Below the pieces are notes generated by a model, which was given only the letters and a program-made list of their open reading frames with translations, did not search any database and had not been told where the DNA came from. A stretch of DNA of 45,198 nucleotides, from NCBI GenBank assembly GCA_023432025.1, contig JAEYVE010000093.1:1-45198 (forward strand), read 5' to 3'. Every line of letters begins with the position of its first letter. The stretch's first letter is position 1. Of this stretch, positions 34,145 to 42,431 are shown piece by piece. Source of the stretch: Pseudomonadota bacterium (GTDB taxonomy: Bacteria > Myxococcota_A > Polyangia > Polyangiales > Polyangiaceae). The position numbers and the translations under genes were made by a program.

Positions 34145-34396
34145 AACCGCCCGCCGAGACCCAGCCAAGAACGCCCGGAATCCCGCACGTCGAAAGCTCG
34201 AATCCGGCGTTCGCGCCTGACTGCAAGCGCCTCACAAGGGCATCACACCGAAGAGCACGGGCTGCACAAGCCCACGCTCGCGACACCGAATGCAGCTGAG
34301 ACAGGCTGCAAACCGCCACTCTGGGCCGGGTTTCTGCATTGCGACTTTCTGCAAAGCGGCCCGGCTCACGTCATTTCCAGCACTTACGAGAACACG
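34145..34396. other. Intergenic remainder between iteron-like array and terminase genes
   Basis: No gene is supported. TTTCTGCA occurs twice (34331, 34346) inside a wide GCCGGG/CCCGGC inverted repeat (34325-34365). It probably contains the promoter of the packaging operon. Confidence 0.45.
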
Positions 34397-34951
34397 ATGA
34401 CCCTGCGAAAAGGCCACGGAACCGGCGCCGGCTCCCCCCGCGTCGAGGTGCTTCCCGTCGACGAGCTACCGGCGGGCCTACCTGCACCAGAGCGGACAGC
34501 GACGGCGGCCATCGAGCGGGACTCGCTAGGTCGTCTAGCTGACGCGCAGAGCGCGCGAGAGCTCGGCCGGCGCGGCGGTATGGCCAAGGCCGGGAAGACG
34601 CGCCTGGGCGGCAGCCTCGGGCTCGCGGCCACCTTCGCGGACGAGCGCTTCGAGCCCTATGCCAAGAGCGCTCGAGCGTTCCGCCGCCACGAAGTGGCCC
34701 GCCTGGCTCGCACCGTCGGAGGGGGCGAGTGCGGCGCCGCCCCTGCCTCGATGGTGGCGAGCGCCGCCCTCCAATTGGCCGCAAGCCGCTTCGCCTTCGA
34801 GGTCATCGGCGACATGGCTATGGGCTCGAGGCTCGCCAACGACTCACGCCAGAACCTGCTCGCCGCGCACGAGCTCTGCGCCAGGGAGGCCCTGGCCCGT
34901 CCCAAGACCTCGAGCGAAACCCCGTGGCTCGTGCCTGGGGGTGACCGGTGA
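34397..34951 (+). CDS. Putative small terminase subunit (TerS-like)
   Basis: 184 residues, directly upstream of and overlapping TerL (GTGA), the standard place for TerS. The sequence is helix-rich: RDSLGRLADAQSARELGRRGGMAKAGKTRLGG (DNA-binding-like basic helix), RHEVARLARTVGGGECG and RFAFEVIGDMAMGSRLANDSRQNLLAAHEL. No TerS Pfam motif is recognised from memory, so this is placed by context and the helical, basic composition. If right, it would recognise the packaging site, perhaps the neighbouring repeat array. Confidence 0.6.
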   Translation: MTLRKGHGTGAGSPRVEVLPVDELPAGLPAPERTATAAIERDSLGRLADAQSARELGRRGGMAKAGKTRLGGSLGLAATFADERFEPYAKSARAFRRHEVARLARTVGGGECGAAPASMVASAALQLAASRFAFEVIGDMAMGSRLANDSRQNLLAAHELCAREALARPKTSSETPWLVPGGDR

Positions 34952-36474
34952 AGACGGCGCTCCCGTTCGTGGCCTTCGTCGAGAGCGTGCTCGGCGTCCG
35001 CCTCACCCCCGGCCAGCGGGTGCTGACCAGGGTGGCCTTCGATGACATCGAACCCGGCGACCTCGAGGGCGAGGACCGCGAGCTCGCTCGACGCATCTTC
35101 GGCGACGTCGAGGAGCTGCCCCCCGAGGCCCGCTCCGTGCTCGTCGCCTGCTGTGGCGCGCGCGGCGGCAAGTCCTACGTGCTCGGCGGACTCTACAGCC
35201 TATGGCGGGCGCTGGTGGCGGACCTCTCGACCTTGGCCCCGGGCGAGGTGGCCACGGCGCTCATCGTCGCCCCTGACGTGCGACTGGGCCGCCAGACCCT
35301 TCGCTACGCGCTTGGGGCAGCGCGGCGCACGCCGACGATTGCCCGGCTCGTGTCGAACGAAGCTTCCGATAGCTTCACCCTTCGCCGGCCTGACGGGCAC
35401 GCCGTTGCCCTCGAGGTCCTGCCTGCCAGCCGAGGTGGTTCGGCGCTCCGCGGTCGTTCACTGGTCTCGGCCGTGCTCGATGAGGCCGCGCTGTTTCGCG
35501 ACGAGAGCGCCGTGGTGAACGACGTGGAGGTCTACCGCGCCGTCTCGCCGCGCGTCCTGCCAGGGGGCATGGTCGTCATCTGCTCCACGCCATGGGCCGA
35601 AGCGGGCCTGCTCTTCGACGAATTCGAGAGGAACTATGGGCACCCCGTCACGGCGCTTGCTGCTCACGCTCCAACCCTGCTCCTGAACGACTCCGAGCGG
35701 AACCGCCAAGCCGTGGCGCGCGAGGAAGAGCGCGACCCAGAGAACGCTCGGCGAGAGTTCGGCGCCGAGTTCATGGCTGCCGGCGCGGGGCTCTTCTTCG
35801 AACGCTCGACGGTCGAGGCGGCCGTGAACGACACGCTAGCCCCGCGCTTCGGCTTCACCGGTTACCGGTGCTTCGGCGCCGTGGGCGGTGACCTCGGCCT
35901 CGTTCGCGATGCCAGCGCCTTTGTGGCCGTCCACACCGAGAAAGACGCGTTCATCGTCGCCGAGGTGCTCGAGCTCAAACCAACGAAGGGCAACCCCCTG
36001 AAGCTGAGCGAGGTTTGCGCGACGGCATCGACCTTCGCCAAGCGGCACGGTCAGAAGCAGATCCGAACGGACCATCACCTCATCGAGGCAGCGCGCGAGC
36101 ACATGGCCGACGTCCAGCTCGTAGCGGCGCCGGGCGGGCAAGAGGGGAAAGTTCGCTCGTATGCTCGCGTTCGGGAGCTCTTCGCCGAAGGGCGAGTGAA
36201 GATCCCCGCGCAGTACCGGCGGATCGTTCAGCAGCTACTCGAGATCACGAGCAAGCCCACGCCGGGCGGCGGGCTCACACTCCACGCTCCACGCCGTCGA
36301 GGTGCGCACGGTGACATCGTGAGCGCTTTGGTACTCGCGCTGTGGGAGGCCGAGCGCGACGCAAGCGCCGACATGAGCGTGATTCACATTCGCTCCCGGC
36401 GAGCACACCCCGAGCCGGAGTCGGATAACTTTCTTCGACAGGCTCGACTGAGACGCTGGGGCTTGATCCCATAA
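34948..36474 (+). CDS. Phage terminase large subunit (TerL)
   Basis: 508 residues. ATPase: Walker A GARGGKS (70-76), Walker B SAVLDEA (174-180), coupling motif CSTPW (212-216). RNase H-like nuclease: GGDLG with D315, RTDHH with D375, HGDIVSA with D456. This is the packaging motor and headful or site-specific nuclease that loads DNA into a capsid. Length is normal for TerL. It overlaps the TerS-like gene and is followed 17 bp later by a coiled-coil protein. No portal gene, normally its neighbour, is present anywhere in the element. Confidence 0.92.
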   Translation: MKTALPFVAFVESVLGVRLTPGQRVLTRVAFDDIEPGDLEGEDRELARRIFGDVEELPPEARSVLVACCGARGGKSYVLGGLYSLWRALVADLSTLAPGEVATALIVAPDVRLGRQTLRYALGAARRTPTIARLVSNEASDSFTLRRPDGHAVALEVLPASRGGSALRGRSLVSAVLDEAALFRDESAVVNDVEVYRAVSPRVLPGGMVVICSTPWAEAGLLFDEFERNYGHPVTALAAHAPTLLLNDSERNRQAVAREEERDPENARREFGAEFMAAGAGLFFERSTVEAAVNDTLAPRFGFTGYRCFGAVGGDLGLVRDASAFVAVHTEKDAFIVAEVLELKPTKGNPLKLSEVCATASTFAKRHGQKQIRTDHHLIEAAREHMADVQLVAAPGGQEGKVRSYARVRELFAEGRVKIPAQYRRIVQQLLEITSKPTPGGGLTLHAPRRRGAHGDIVSALVLALWEAERDASADMSVIHIRSRRAHPEPESDNFLRQARLRRWGLIP

Positions 36475-36491
36475 CCACAAAGGCAAGAACG

Positions 36492-37112
36492 ATGACCATC
36501 CAAGAAACGACGCCAACCACCGAAGAGCAGCTCGACGCTGCGCGCGCCGAGCTCGCCAAGCTCGAGGAGCTCGCCAACGACGCTGAGGCCGAAGCCCAAC
36601 GCTGGGCGACGACGTTCGAACGCGAACCGAGCGAGGAAGCGTTCACCAAGCAAGCGATCACGAAGCAACGCGCCAAGAACATCCGCGAGGAGGCCCAAGC
36701 GTTTCAGCGCGGCCCCTTGAACGACTTGCTGGCGCAGCAGGCCAACGCCGAACGCGAGATCGCTCAGGCGGAGCTCGACAAGGAGCTGAACGCCATCATG
36801 GAGAAGTTCGACAGGACTGGGCGTCTCCTCGCCGATGCGCTCCGTGAGATGGACGGCTCTCTCAATGAGCTCACCCGCTTCGAGAGAGTGCGGACGGAGC
36901 TGGGGCAGAAGGGGGCCAGGGCTGCCCGAATCTCGATTGAGAGCGTGCTCTTGCAGCTGAGCGAGAGGCACTGCCGCGAGTTTCGCGGCAACCAACTGAA
37001 CCAGCACCTCACCAACTTCAGCATGGTGCTCTCCGACTACGGAAACGAAGCCGCCGTCAGCATCTCCGTCAACCGCCAAGTGCCGCGCCAAGTGCCGCGA
37101 TCCTATCGCTGA
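36492..37112 (+). CDS. Coiled-coil protein, possible scaffold
   Basis: 206 residues. Two coiled-coil segments: TTEEQLDAARAELAKLEELAND.. (about residues 9-45) and QQANAEREIAQAELDKELNA (about 82-105), then a more globular C-terminal part ending in a basic QVPRQVPRSYR tail. A scaffold protein beside the head protease would fit, but no family is recognised. It lies between TerL and the ClpP-like protease where a portal would be expected; at 206 residues it is too small to be one. Confidence 0.6.
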   Translation: MTIQETTPTTEEQLDAARAELAKLEELANDAEAEAQRWATTFEREPSEEAFTKQAITKQRAKNIREEAQAFQRGPLNDLLAQQANAEREIAQAELDKELNAIMEKFDRTGRLLADALREMDGSLNELTRFERVRTELGQKGARAARISIESVLLQLSERHCREFRGNQLNQHLTNFSMVLSDYGNEAAVSISVNRQVPRQVPRSYR

Positions 37113-37129
37113 GAAAGGTCCCACTCACC

Positions 37130-38020
37130 ATGACCCAACATCGCCCCTGGCAGCTCAAAGCTCGAGCGACCGGATCTCACAAGCTCGAGATCGTCATTCA
37201 CGACGTCATCGGCAAGTCCTTGTTCGAGGACGGCTACACGTCCAAGAACCTCCTCGCGGCGCTGCGATCGATGCCGAACGCGCGCGAAATCGACCTGCGC
37301 ATCAATAGCCTGGGCGGCCTGGTCCACGAGGCCAAAGGCATCGTCAACCTGCTTCGCGCTCAGCAGGCGCGCGGCGTGCGCGTCACGGCCTACGTCGACG
37401 GCATCGCGGCATCAGCGGCTTCCTACCTGCTCACCGTCGCCGACAGGGTTGTGATGCCCAGCAACGCCTTCCAGATGGTGCACGCGACACACGCGGCGCT
37501 CCGCGGTGGAGCCGACGACCTCGAGCAGGCGGCGGCGCACATGCGCCGGGAAAACGAGCACCTCGCGGAAGCCTACGCCATGGCCTCGCAGCGTCGGCGC
37601 AAGGGCAAGACGAAGGGCGACTTCCTCGCGCTTTTCGCCAAGGGCGACACCTACCTCGACGCCGACCAATCGATCGCGTGGGGCTTGGCCGATGAGAAGG
37701 TGAGCGCGCTCAAAGTCGCGGCGAGCCTCGTCGACCTGACGGGGTTCGATACCGCTCCGCACGGCCTCCGAAGTGCTCCCTACGCGCTTCGGGCGCTCAG
37801 CGGCGGCGACTCGTCAGACTTCACCCGCGGGCGGGCGTTCGCATCGATGGGTCCGATGGAGCGCCATCGCGTAAAGCAGGAGAACGAGGCCTACTACAAC
37901 CAGCTCCGCGGCTCCTACTTTGCGGCCCAAGGCCAGCTTACCAATCAGCTCCGGGGCGCCAAGACGCACGCGGAGTACCAGCAGATCCGAGCCAAGCTCA
38001 CCGAGCTGGGCTCTCTGTGA
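37130..38020 (+). CDS. ClpP-like phage head maturation protease
   Basis: 296 residues. ClpP/S14 fold: DLRINSLGGLVHEAKGI, then GIAASAASYL with catalytic Ser95, QMVHATHA with His118, and DTYLDADQSIAWGLADE giving Asp173 as third triad member. The C-terminal 90 residues are helical and not ClpP-like (RHRVKQENEAYYNQLRG). In phages this protease cleaves scaffold and capsid during head assembly, usually next to the major capsid gene; here the next gene is 255 bp away and no capsid gene follows. The retained triad suggests it is still active. Confidence 0.85.
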   Translation: MTQHRPWQLKARATGSHKLEIVIHDVIGKSLFEDGYTSKNLLAALRSMPNAREIDLRINSLGGLVHEAKGIVNLLRAQQARGVRVTAYVDGIAASAASYLLTVADRVVMPSNAFQMVHATHAALRGGADDLEQAAAHMRRENEHLAEAYAMASQRRRKGKTKGDFLALFAKGDTYLDADQSIAWGLADEKVSALKVAASLVDLTGFDTAPHGLRSAPYALRALSGGDSSDFTRGRAFASMGPMERHRVKQENEAYYNQLRGSYFAAQGQLTNQLRGAKTHAEYQQIRAKLTELGSL

Positions 38021-38275
38021 TACATTTGAGAGGTTAACTCCCCATCCTTGGAGTCCCAAGCGAGAAAAGACGCTTCTCGCTGACGAGGGCGCGTGCGACG
38101 TGCATCCGCTTGACCTCGAGCGCATAGCCTCGCCCACGAGGGCACCTCGTTCACTCGCCGCAATGGTGCACGCGGGTGAAACGAGCGCCGGAACTGCCGC
38201 CCGCAAGGAGCGACGATCTGTGCCCTCGTGGGTTCGAGGCGCCATTTCTGTGTCCCTTCACCACGAGGCTTTTCA
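38021..38275. other. 255-bp gap after the protease gene
   Basis: No good gene. A perfect hairpin AGCGAGAA-N7-TTCTCGCT lies at 38059-38081. A weak 38-codon frame (38164-38279) ends in an ATGA overlap with the next start but has no clear RBS. This is where a capsid gene would normally stand. Confidence 0.5.
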
Positions 38276-38740
38276 ATGACCGATTCAATCGAACTCATGT
38301 CCGCGGGCGACCATGGAAACGTCGCCGCGGTCCTCCCGCCCAAGAGCGTCACGCCATCGCTCGCCGGCTGGTCTGGGGGGAGCGTTCCCGCAGGCGCTCA
38401 ACGAAAGGGTGACGTCATCGATGTGTCCGAGCACACGATGCTGCGCCTCACGCTCGACGTCTCATCAATGGCGAACAGGCACGGCGAGGAGGAGGGACTC
38501 CCTCATCGGGCGCGCCTTTATGTGAGCGTCGAGCACCTGCTGGGCGGGCGCTGGGAGACACTTCACGCGTTCGACCCCATGGACGCACGCGGGCGTCAGA
38601 GCGCCGTGCTGACGGGCTTCGGTACCAGCGTGCGCGCCTCTTGGTACTTCGCGCGCCCCGGCATCCCGCACCACACCATCACGGAAGGTGTCGCCTTCAC
38701 GTGGTCGCTCACGGGCGACGCGCTGCCGGGGGCTGCGTGA
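38276..38740 (+). CDS. Hypothetical phage-element protein A
   Basis: 154 residues; the start at 38276 has an ACGAGG site seven bases upstream. It is beta-rich: LRLTLDVSSMANRHGEEEG, RARLYVSVEHLLGGRWETLHAF, SVRASWYFARPG, VAFTWSLTGDAL. The pattern resembles small phage head-tail or decoration proteins, but no family is recognised. Its stop overlaps the next ATG (TGATG). Confidence 0.65.
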   Translation: MTDSIELMSAGDHGNVAAVLPPKSVTPSLAGWSGGSVPAGAQRKGDVIDVSEHTMLRLTLDVSSMANRHGEEEGLPHRARLYVSVEHLLGGRWETLHAFDPMDARGRQSAVLTGFGTSVRASWYFARPGIPHHTITEGVAFTWSLTGDALPGAA

Positions 38741-39069
38741 TGAGCTTTGCCTACACGCTGGGCGCGATGAGGCGCCGTTTGGTTCCCGGTGGAGGGCACA
38801 TGAGCCACATCTACATGTCAAAGGACGACATCACACGCGCCAGGCTCAAGCCGCAGCCCAACGCGAAGGCGGTTCGCGAAAACGGCGTCACGAGCTACCT
38901 CAGCGCCTACGTCGTGATCGGCCGTAACGACGCGTTCGCGCGGTACGTCATCAGCGGGCGAGGCGTCGTTGCCGAGACCGAGTGGGACTGGTTCGTCGCA
39001 GCGAACTGGACCAAGGAGGAACTCGGTATCACGGCAAAGCAGCACGAAGCCATGGCGAGGAGGGCCTGA
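38740..39069 (+). CDS. Hypothetical phage-element protein B
   Basis: 109 residues starting at the ATG that overlaps the previous stop. Features: MSFAYTLGAMRRRLVPGGG, then SYLSAYVVIGRNDAFARYVI, then WDWFVAANWTKEELGITAKQ. No family recognised; mixed alpha/beta. Again coupled to the next gene by TGATG. Within a set of virion-like genes, so possibly a structural or assembly protein. Confidence 0.6.
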   Translation: MSFAYTLGAMRRRLVPGGGHMSHIYMSKDDITRARLKPQPNAKAVRENGVTSYLSAYVVIGRNDAFARYVISGRGVVAETEWDWFVAANWTKEELGITAKQHEAMARRA

Positions 39070-39728
39070 TGGTCGCGCACTTCAACTCCGGTGAGTCGCA
39101 GAACAACGACTGGGACGTCGTGATTTTGGCCGGGCAAGAACTGCCCGGCTACGCGAAGGTCGACGTTGTGTTGCCGACGGGACTCGACGTCCAAAAGGCG
39201 CGAGGAGCCAAGGGCGCGACCATTCGCGACACCGGCGACAACCCTGCCAAGGTGAAGATCCGCACGGCGCTCGAGGACCGCGAGGAGCTCGATGCTCTCC
39301 AGGCGATGGTGCCGCTCCTGCGTCCGCGGGGGAAAACCAGTGCGCGCGACCCGCTCACCATCGTTCACCCCAACGCGAACTTCTGGGGAATCACCGCGAT
39401 CTGCATCGAGGAGGTGAGCTCGCCGCACCCAACGGCACTGGGCGGCTGGGAGATCGTCATCGACGCGATCGAGTGGCTCCCACCGGCGAAGGTCAAGAGC
39501 CAAGCGAAGAGCCCCACCGACACGGCGCAGGCGCAGTACATGAACCTCTCGCCGCGCGACGGGATTCTGGTGGAAGGCCTGGGCCCCAGTGAAGCGGAGC
39601 GCTCTCCGAGCAAGACCGACGCGGCGCTCAAAAACCTGCAGGTCGAAATCGACAAGTTGTTGGATCGCTACGACCCGAGCATCTCGTACCTCGATCGTGA
39701 GGTTCACCACGGCGGCAACCCCACCTGA
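39069..39728 (+). CDS. Putative virion-associated protein (baseplate/tail-like)
   Basis: 219 residues. NNDWDVVILAGQELPGYAKVDVVLPTGLDVQKARGAKGATI, KVKIRTALEDREELDALQAMVPLLRPRGK and DPLTIVHPNANFWGITAICIEE suggest a small beta-sandwich domain resembling phage tail/baseplate assembly proteins; I recognise the style, not a named family. The C-terminal part (LKNLQVEIDKLLDRYDPSI) is helical. TGATG start overlap. No tail-tube or tape-measure gene accompanies it, so a complete tail cannot be assembled from this element. Confidence 0.5.
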   Translation: MVAHFNSGESQNNDWDVVILAGQELPGYAKVDVVLPTGLDVQKARGAKGATIRDTGDNPAKVKIRTALEDREELDALQAMVPLLRPRGKTSARDPLTIVHPNANFWGITAICIEEVSSPHPTALGGWEIVIDAIEWLPPAKVKSQAKSPTDTAQAQYMNLSPRDGILVEGLGPSEAERSPSKTDAALKNLQVEIDKLLDRYDPSISYLDREVHHGGNPT

Positions 39729-39738
39729 GGAGAGTCGA

Positions 39739-40164
39739 ATGATCCAAAACTACGTGGATAGGCTGAACGAGCGCGCTCAGCAACAAAAGCTCGTCGGTTG
39801 GAACCCGGACGGAACCCCCGATGAGAAATGGGTGGTCATCAACGATGACACGTTCGCGCGCGTCTGGGACTTCACATCGAAGACGTATAACTTTGAGGAG
39901 TACGCGCTCAGGGGCAAAGGTAACTTAGTAGTTCTGCCAGGAGCGCCGCTTTTCGTCTGGCGTCAGAAGGGAACGGAGTCGTATCGGCGTGAATTCATCT
40001 TCGATCCGCGACAGCAAGCGAACGTTCTGACAACCGCGTCATTGGGACATCGGATCGATATCGACGAGAAGCTTTTCGACGCGCGAACCTCACCGGAGGA
40101 GGCCAATGCGGTCCGCAGTTTTCAGCCAACGCGCTCGGGGGGCTTGCGTTTTATGAGGTTCTAG
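39739..40164 (+). CDS. Hypothetical phage-element protein C
   Basis: 141 residues; GAGG-AGAGTCG upstream serves as RBS. The mixed sequence with EKWVVINDDTFARVWDF and GNLVVLPGAPLFVWRQKGTESYRRE has no family I recognise. The last gene of the plus-strand block before the minus-strand zinc protein, which is convergent with it (6-bp gap). Confidence 0.6.
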   Translation: MIQNYVDRLNERAQQQKLVGWNPDGTPDEKWVVINDDTFARVWDFTSKTYNFEEYALRGKGNLVVLPGAPLFVWRQKGTESYRREFIFDPRQQANVLTTASLGHRIDIDEKLFDARTSPEEANAVRSFQPTRSGGLRFMRF

Positions 40165-40170
40165 CGGACC

Positions 40171-40371
40171 TCAGTCCCCTTCAAACTCCAACTTGATCCG
40201 CACGCGCTTCGACTTCTTGCACTTCGGACACGGCGTGTCGTGCTCGATCGTCACGCCCTCGCCAGGCTTGCCGCGTGCAGGCAGCCGGGGGCGATCGGCT
40301 TCCGGCACGGCGCGCTCGTAGCCGCATGCGACGCACTTGCACGTCAGGGAGCCACCGAAGGTGAAGTCCAT
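40171..40371 (-). CDS. Small zinc-ribbon protein
   Basis: 66 residues on the minus strand, against the surrounding genes. CVAC (C13, C16) and CPKC (C48, C51) form a treble-clef/zinc-ribbon pair with a basic linker (PRLPARGKPGEG). Zinc ribbons of this size often regulate or modify nucleic acid processing. No family name. It is divergent from the lipoprotein gene, sharing the gap 40372-40471. Confidence 0.7.
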   Translation of the reverse strand: MDFTFGGSLTCKCVACGYERAVPEADRPRLPARGKPGEGVTIEHDTPCPKCKKSKRVRIKLEFEGD

Positions 40372-40471
40372 CGGACCCTCAACGAACCACGGGGCGTCCC
40401 TTTGCGTCCAGTCTCGAGGCGCTGGCGGGCTGTGCCTTTACGCCTCACCAGCACCGATGTAACGCGGAACG

Positions 40472-41221
40472 ATGCGTGACGCGTGGAAGTACCTGGTCGG
40501 CTCGATCATTACCTACGCCGTGGTTGCGGCTTGCTCCGCGGCGGGGGATCCGCGCAGGCAGGGGTCCACAGGTTCGGCGGAGCCCGAGGGGAACGCTACA
40601 GGCGCCGCTGGTCCCCAATCCGGCAATGGCGCGAGCGCCGGTGCTGGCGTTGGAGCCGGTGTCGGCGTCGGTGTCGGCGCAGCGGCTGCAAGCGCGGGGG
40701 GCACACCGACCAGCACCGGCGGCTCTCCCCTAGACTCCATCCTAGATCCTGTCCCGGATGCGGACGCAGCGGAGGACGGCACGCGCTTGAAAGTCATCTA
40801 CCAGGTGAGCGCGGATGGACTGAAAGTGCCGATCACGTGGCAGTACTTCGACTCCGAGCTCGGAATTGAGTGCGCGGTGCACAGGGCCACCGATGGCAAA
40901 CAAAGGTGCCTCCCGAATCGTTCGGCTGCGCTCACGGCCTTCACCGACACCTCGTGCACTCAACCGATCGTATTGTTCGCGTCGGATTCGTGCGCGTCGG
41001 GCGTTCCAAGCCGCGTGATTGCTGTCGACGCCGCGTCACTCTCCTGCGGGTCGTATTCGTACGAGGCGTACTCCGTTGGGAGCGCGTACGCCGGCAGCGT
41101 CTACTACAAGTCCGGAGCGAACTGTGTGGATGCGAGCGCGTCGTACGCGAGCTACACGAAGCACCAAGTCACGAAGCTGGCGCCATCGCAGTTCGCGGAG
41201 GTCACCACGACGCACGAGTAG
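40472..41221 (+). CDS. Host-type lipoprotein cargo (DUF7481-like)
   Basis: 249 residues. Signal and lipobox VVAAC (Cys21), then a Gly/Ala/Val-rich low-complexity linker (about residues 40-80), then a compact domain: DGTRLKVIYQVSADGLKVPITWQYFDSELGIECAVHRATDGKQRCLPN and four later Cys (including DTSC, DSCASG and SCGSY). The motif 'YFDSELG..C....DGK.RCLP' is a family I associate with myxobacterial lipoproteins. It is not a phage virion protein and has its own promoter gap, so it looks like a moron that would be exported to the host envelope. The function is unknown. Confidence 0.78.
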   Translation: MRDAWKYLVGSIITYAVVAACSAAGDPRRQGSTGSAEPEGNATGAAGPQSGNGASAGAGVGAGVGVGVGAAAASAGGTPTSTGGSPLDSILDPVPDADAAEDGTRLKVIYQVSADGLKVPITWQYFDSELGIECAVHRATDGKQRCLPNRSAALTAFTDTSCTQPIVLFASDSCASGVPSRVIAVDAASLSCGSYSYEAYSVGSAYAGSVYYKSGANCVDASASYASYTKHQVTKLAPSQFAEVTTTHE

Positions 41222-41227
41222 GACGGG

Positions 41228-41674
41228 CTAGTAGACGATGAGCTTGTCGGGATCGTCGTCTCGCTCTCGCTCTCGCTCGGACCTGGGGCGCGGCGGCGGC
41301 TTCGGCACGTCGGCCGCATCGACGATGGTGACCATCATCCACGCGTTGCAGGGGCGACCTACTTCGAGACGAACAAGCGTGTCGAGGTGCAGCGGGTCGT
41401 TTGCGTCGAGCGGCACACCTGCGCACGGGTGCGCGTAGAAGCCAATGAGTGTTTTCGGATCCTCGACGCACCCGCGAATATCTCGGGCGATCGATGTGTC
41501 GCCCTCGCCCTCGCCCGCGACCGACCCGCACGCCGCCGTGATGAGCGTCCAAACATAGGGCGGCATCGGCGCGGCGCTTGCTTTATGGGCTCCGCACTGA
41601 CGGTGGTAGCTGCGAAGATCAGGCCGAAGGTATGCGCGCATGGTCATGGCGTCCAGGCGTACGGCCCGCCCCAT
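41228..41674 (-). CDS. Hypothetical exported or secreted-like protein
   Basis: 148 residues from the ATG at 41674; starts at 41647 (MTMRAYL) or 41641 are alternatives. PPYVWTLITAACGSVAGEGEGD contains a hydrophobic segment with a lipobox-like TAAC, then ARDIRGCVEDPKTLIGFYAHPCAGVPLDAND and a C-terminal Pro/Arg/Asp-rich tail. Could be a lipoprotein. It ends 6 bp after the plus-strand lipoprotein gene, convergent with it. Family unknown; the pair may be a cargo module. Confidence 0.5.
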   Translation of the reverse strand: MGRAVRLDAMTMRAYLRPDLRSYHRQCGAHKASAAPMPPYVWTLITAACGSVAGEGEGDTSIARDIRGCVEDPKTLIGFYAHPCAGVPLDANDPLHLDTLVRLEVGRPCNAWMMVTIVDAADVPKPPPRPRSERERERDDDPDKLIVY

Positions 41675-41770
41675 GAGCTCTTCCCGATGCCGCGCCCCGT
41701 CCGCTCGACTTGAAGGCCGGGCAGCCGGCGCGGCGCGGCTCCGGAAGCTGGCAAGCGAAAAAGGCGTACA

Positions 41771-42022
41771 ATGCCCTCCATGACATCCGACCCGATTGTC
41801 AAGGTTGTGCTCGACCACGGGCGAGGCGACGTGCTCATCGAGGGCGAGAACCTCACGCAGACCGACGCGTACAATGCCTTCGTGGCGCGCTTCCCGGATG
41901 CAGCCGTGCGACGCCGTCAGGAGTCCGGCGTGGTGTTCACGCTCGCGAGCGGGCAGAAGGTCCGTTTCTGGCGCTTCGGCAATGAGGAGCCGCGCGTGGT
42001 CGACGGGAAGATCATCCTCTGA
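41771..42022 (+). CDS. Small hypothetical protein
   Basis: 83 residues (or 80 from the Met at 41780). KVVLDHGRGDVLIEGENL, YNAFVARFPDAAVRRRQESGVVF and KVRFWRFGNEEPRVVDGKII suggest a small alpha/beta fold. No family recognised. Divergent from the neighbouring minus-strand gene. The RBS is weak. Confidence 0.5.
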   Translation: MPSMTSDPIVKVVLDHGRGDVLIEGENLTQTDAYNAFVARFPDAAVRRRQESGVVFTLASGQKVRFWRFGNEEPRVVDGKIIL

Positions 42023-42171
42023 GCGCCAGGCGCAGAGAGTCCACACTTAGCGCGGAGCCCGACCGGGATCGAAAAATTTAGTTCCTGGGATCTCGCGAGG
42101 ATGCGCGCGCATCGCGCGGTGCTCTGTCGATTACCACTTGCCTACGCGTAGCGAGTGGCGTTACACGTTGC

Positions 42172-42348
42172 ATGTCGCTGATGGTTGAACGCACCCGAAC
42201 GAAGGCCCTCAACATTCGGATCTCCGATGATGAGGTGACCATGCTGCAAGCGCTCTCCGAGCACTCCGGACTCACCCAGTCCGACGTGGTTCGACAGCTT
42301 GTCCGCAAGGCCTTCGAAGAGCTGCCGAAACCGAAGCGCAAGAAGTAG
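42172..42348 (+). CDS. Ribbon-helix-helix (Arc/CopG-like) regulator, 58 aa
   Basis: 58 residues. TKALNIRISDDEVTMLQALSEHSGLTQSDVVRQLVRKAFEEL is a clear RHH pattern: a short strand (ALNIRI), then two helices with the TQSDVVRQLV turn, and a KPKRKK basic tail. It probably binds DNA as a dimer and regulates the integrase operon or the element's switch. It is followed 84 bp later by two small genes and the integrase. Alternative start at the second Met (residue 4). Confidence 0.85.
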   Translation: MSLMVERTRTKALNIRISDDEVTMLQALSEHSGLTQSDVVRQLVRKAFEELPKPKRKK

Positions 42349-42431
42349 TCACAAAATAGGCGGACCCCCGCGGTGCTTGGAACCACCTCGAGGGCCCTTG
42401 CCGGAAACCTTCCTCAGAAAGGACTCCGACC

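Noticed and set aside
36492..37112. Portal or capsid protein for the element
   Set aside because: Only 206 residues and dominated by coiled coil; too short for a portal and lacking a capsid-like pattern.
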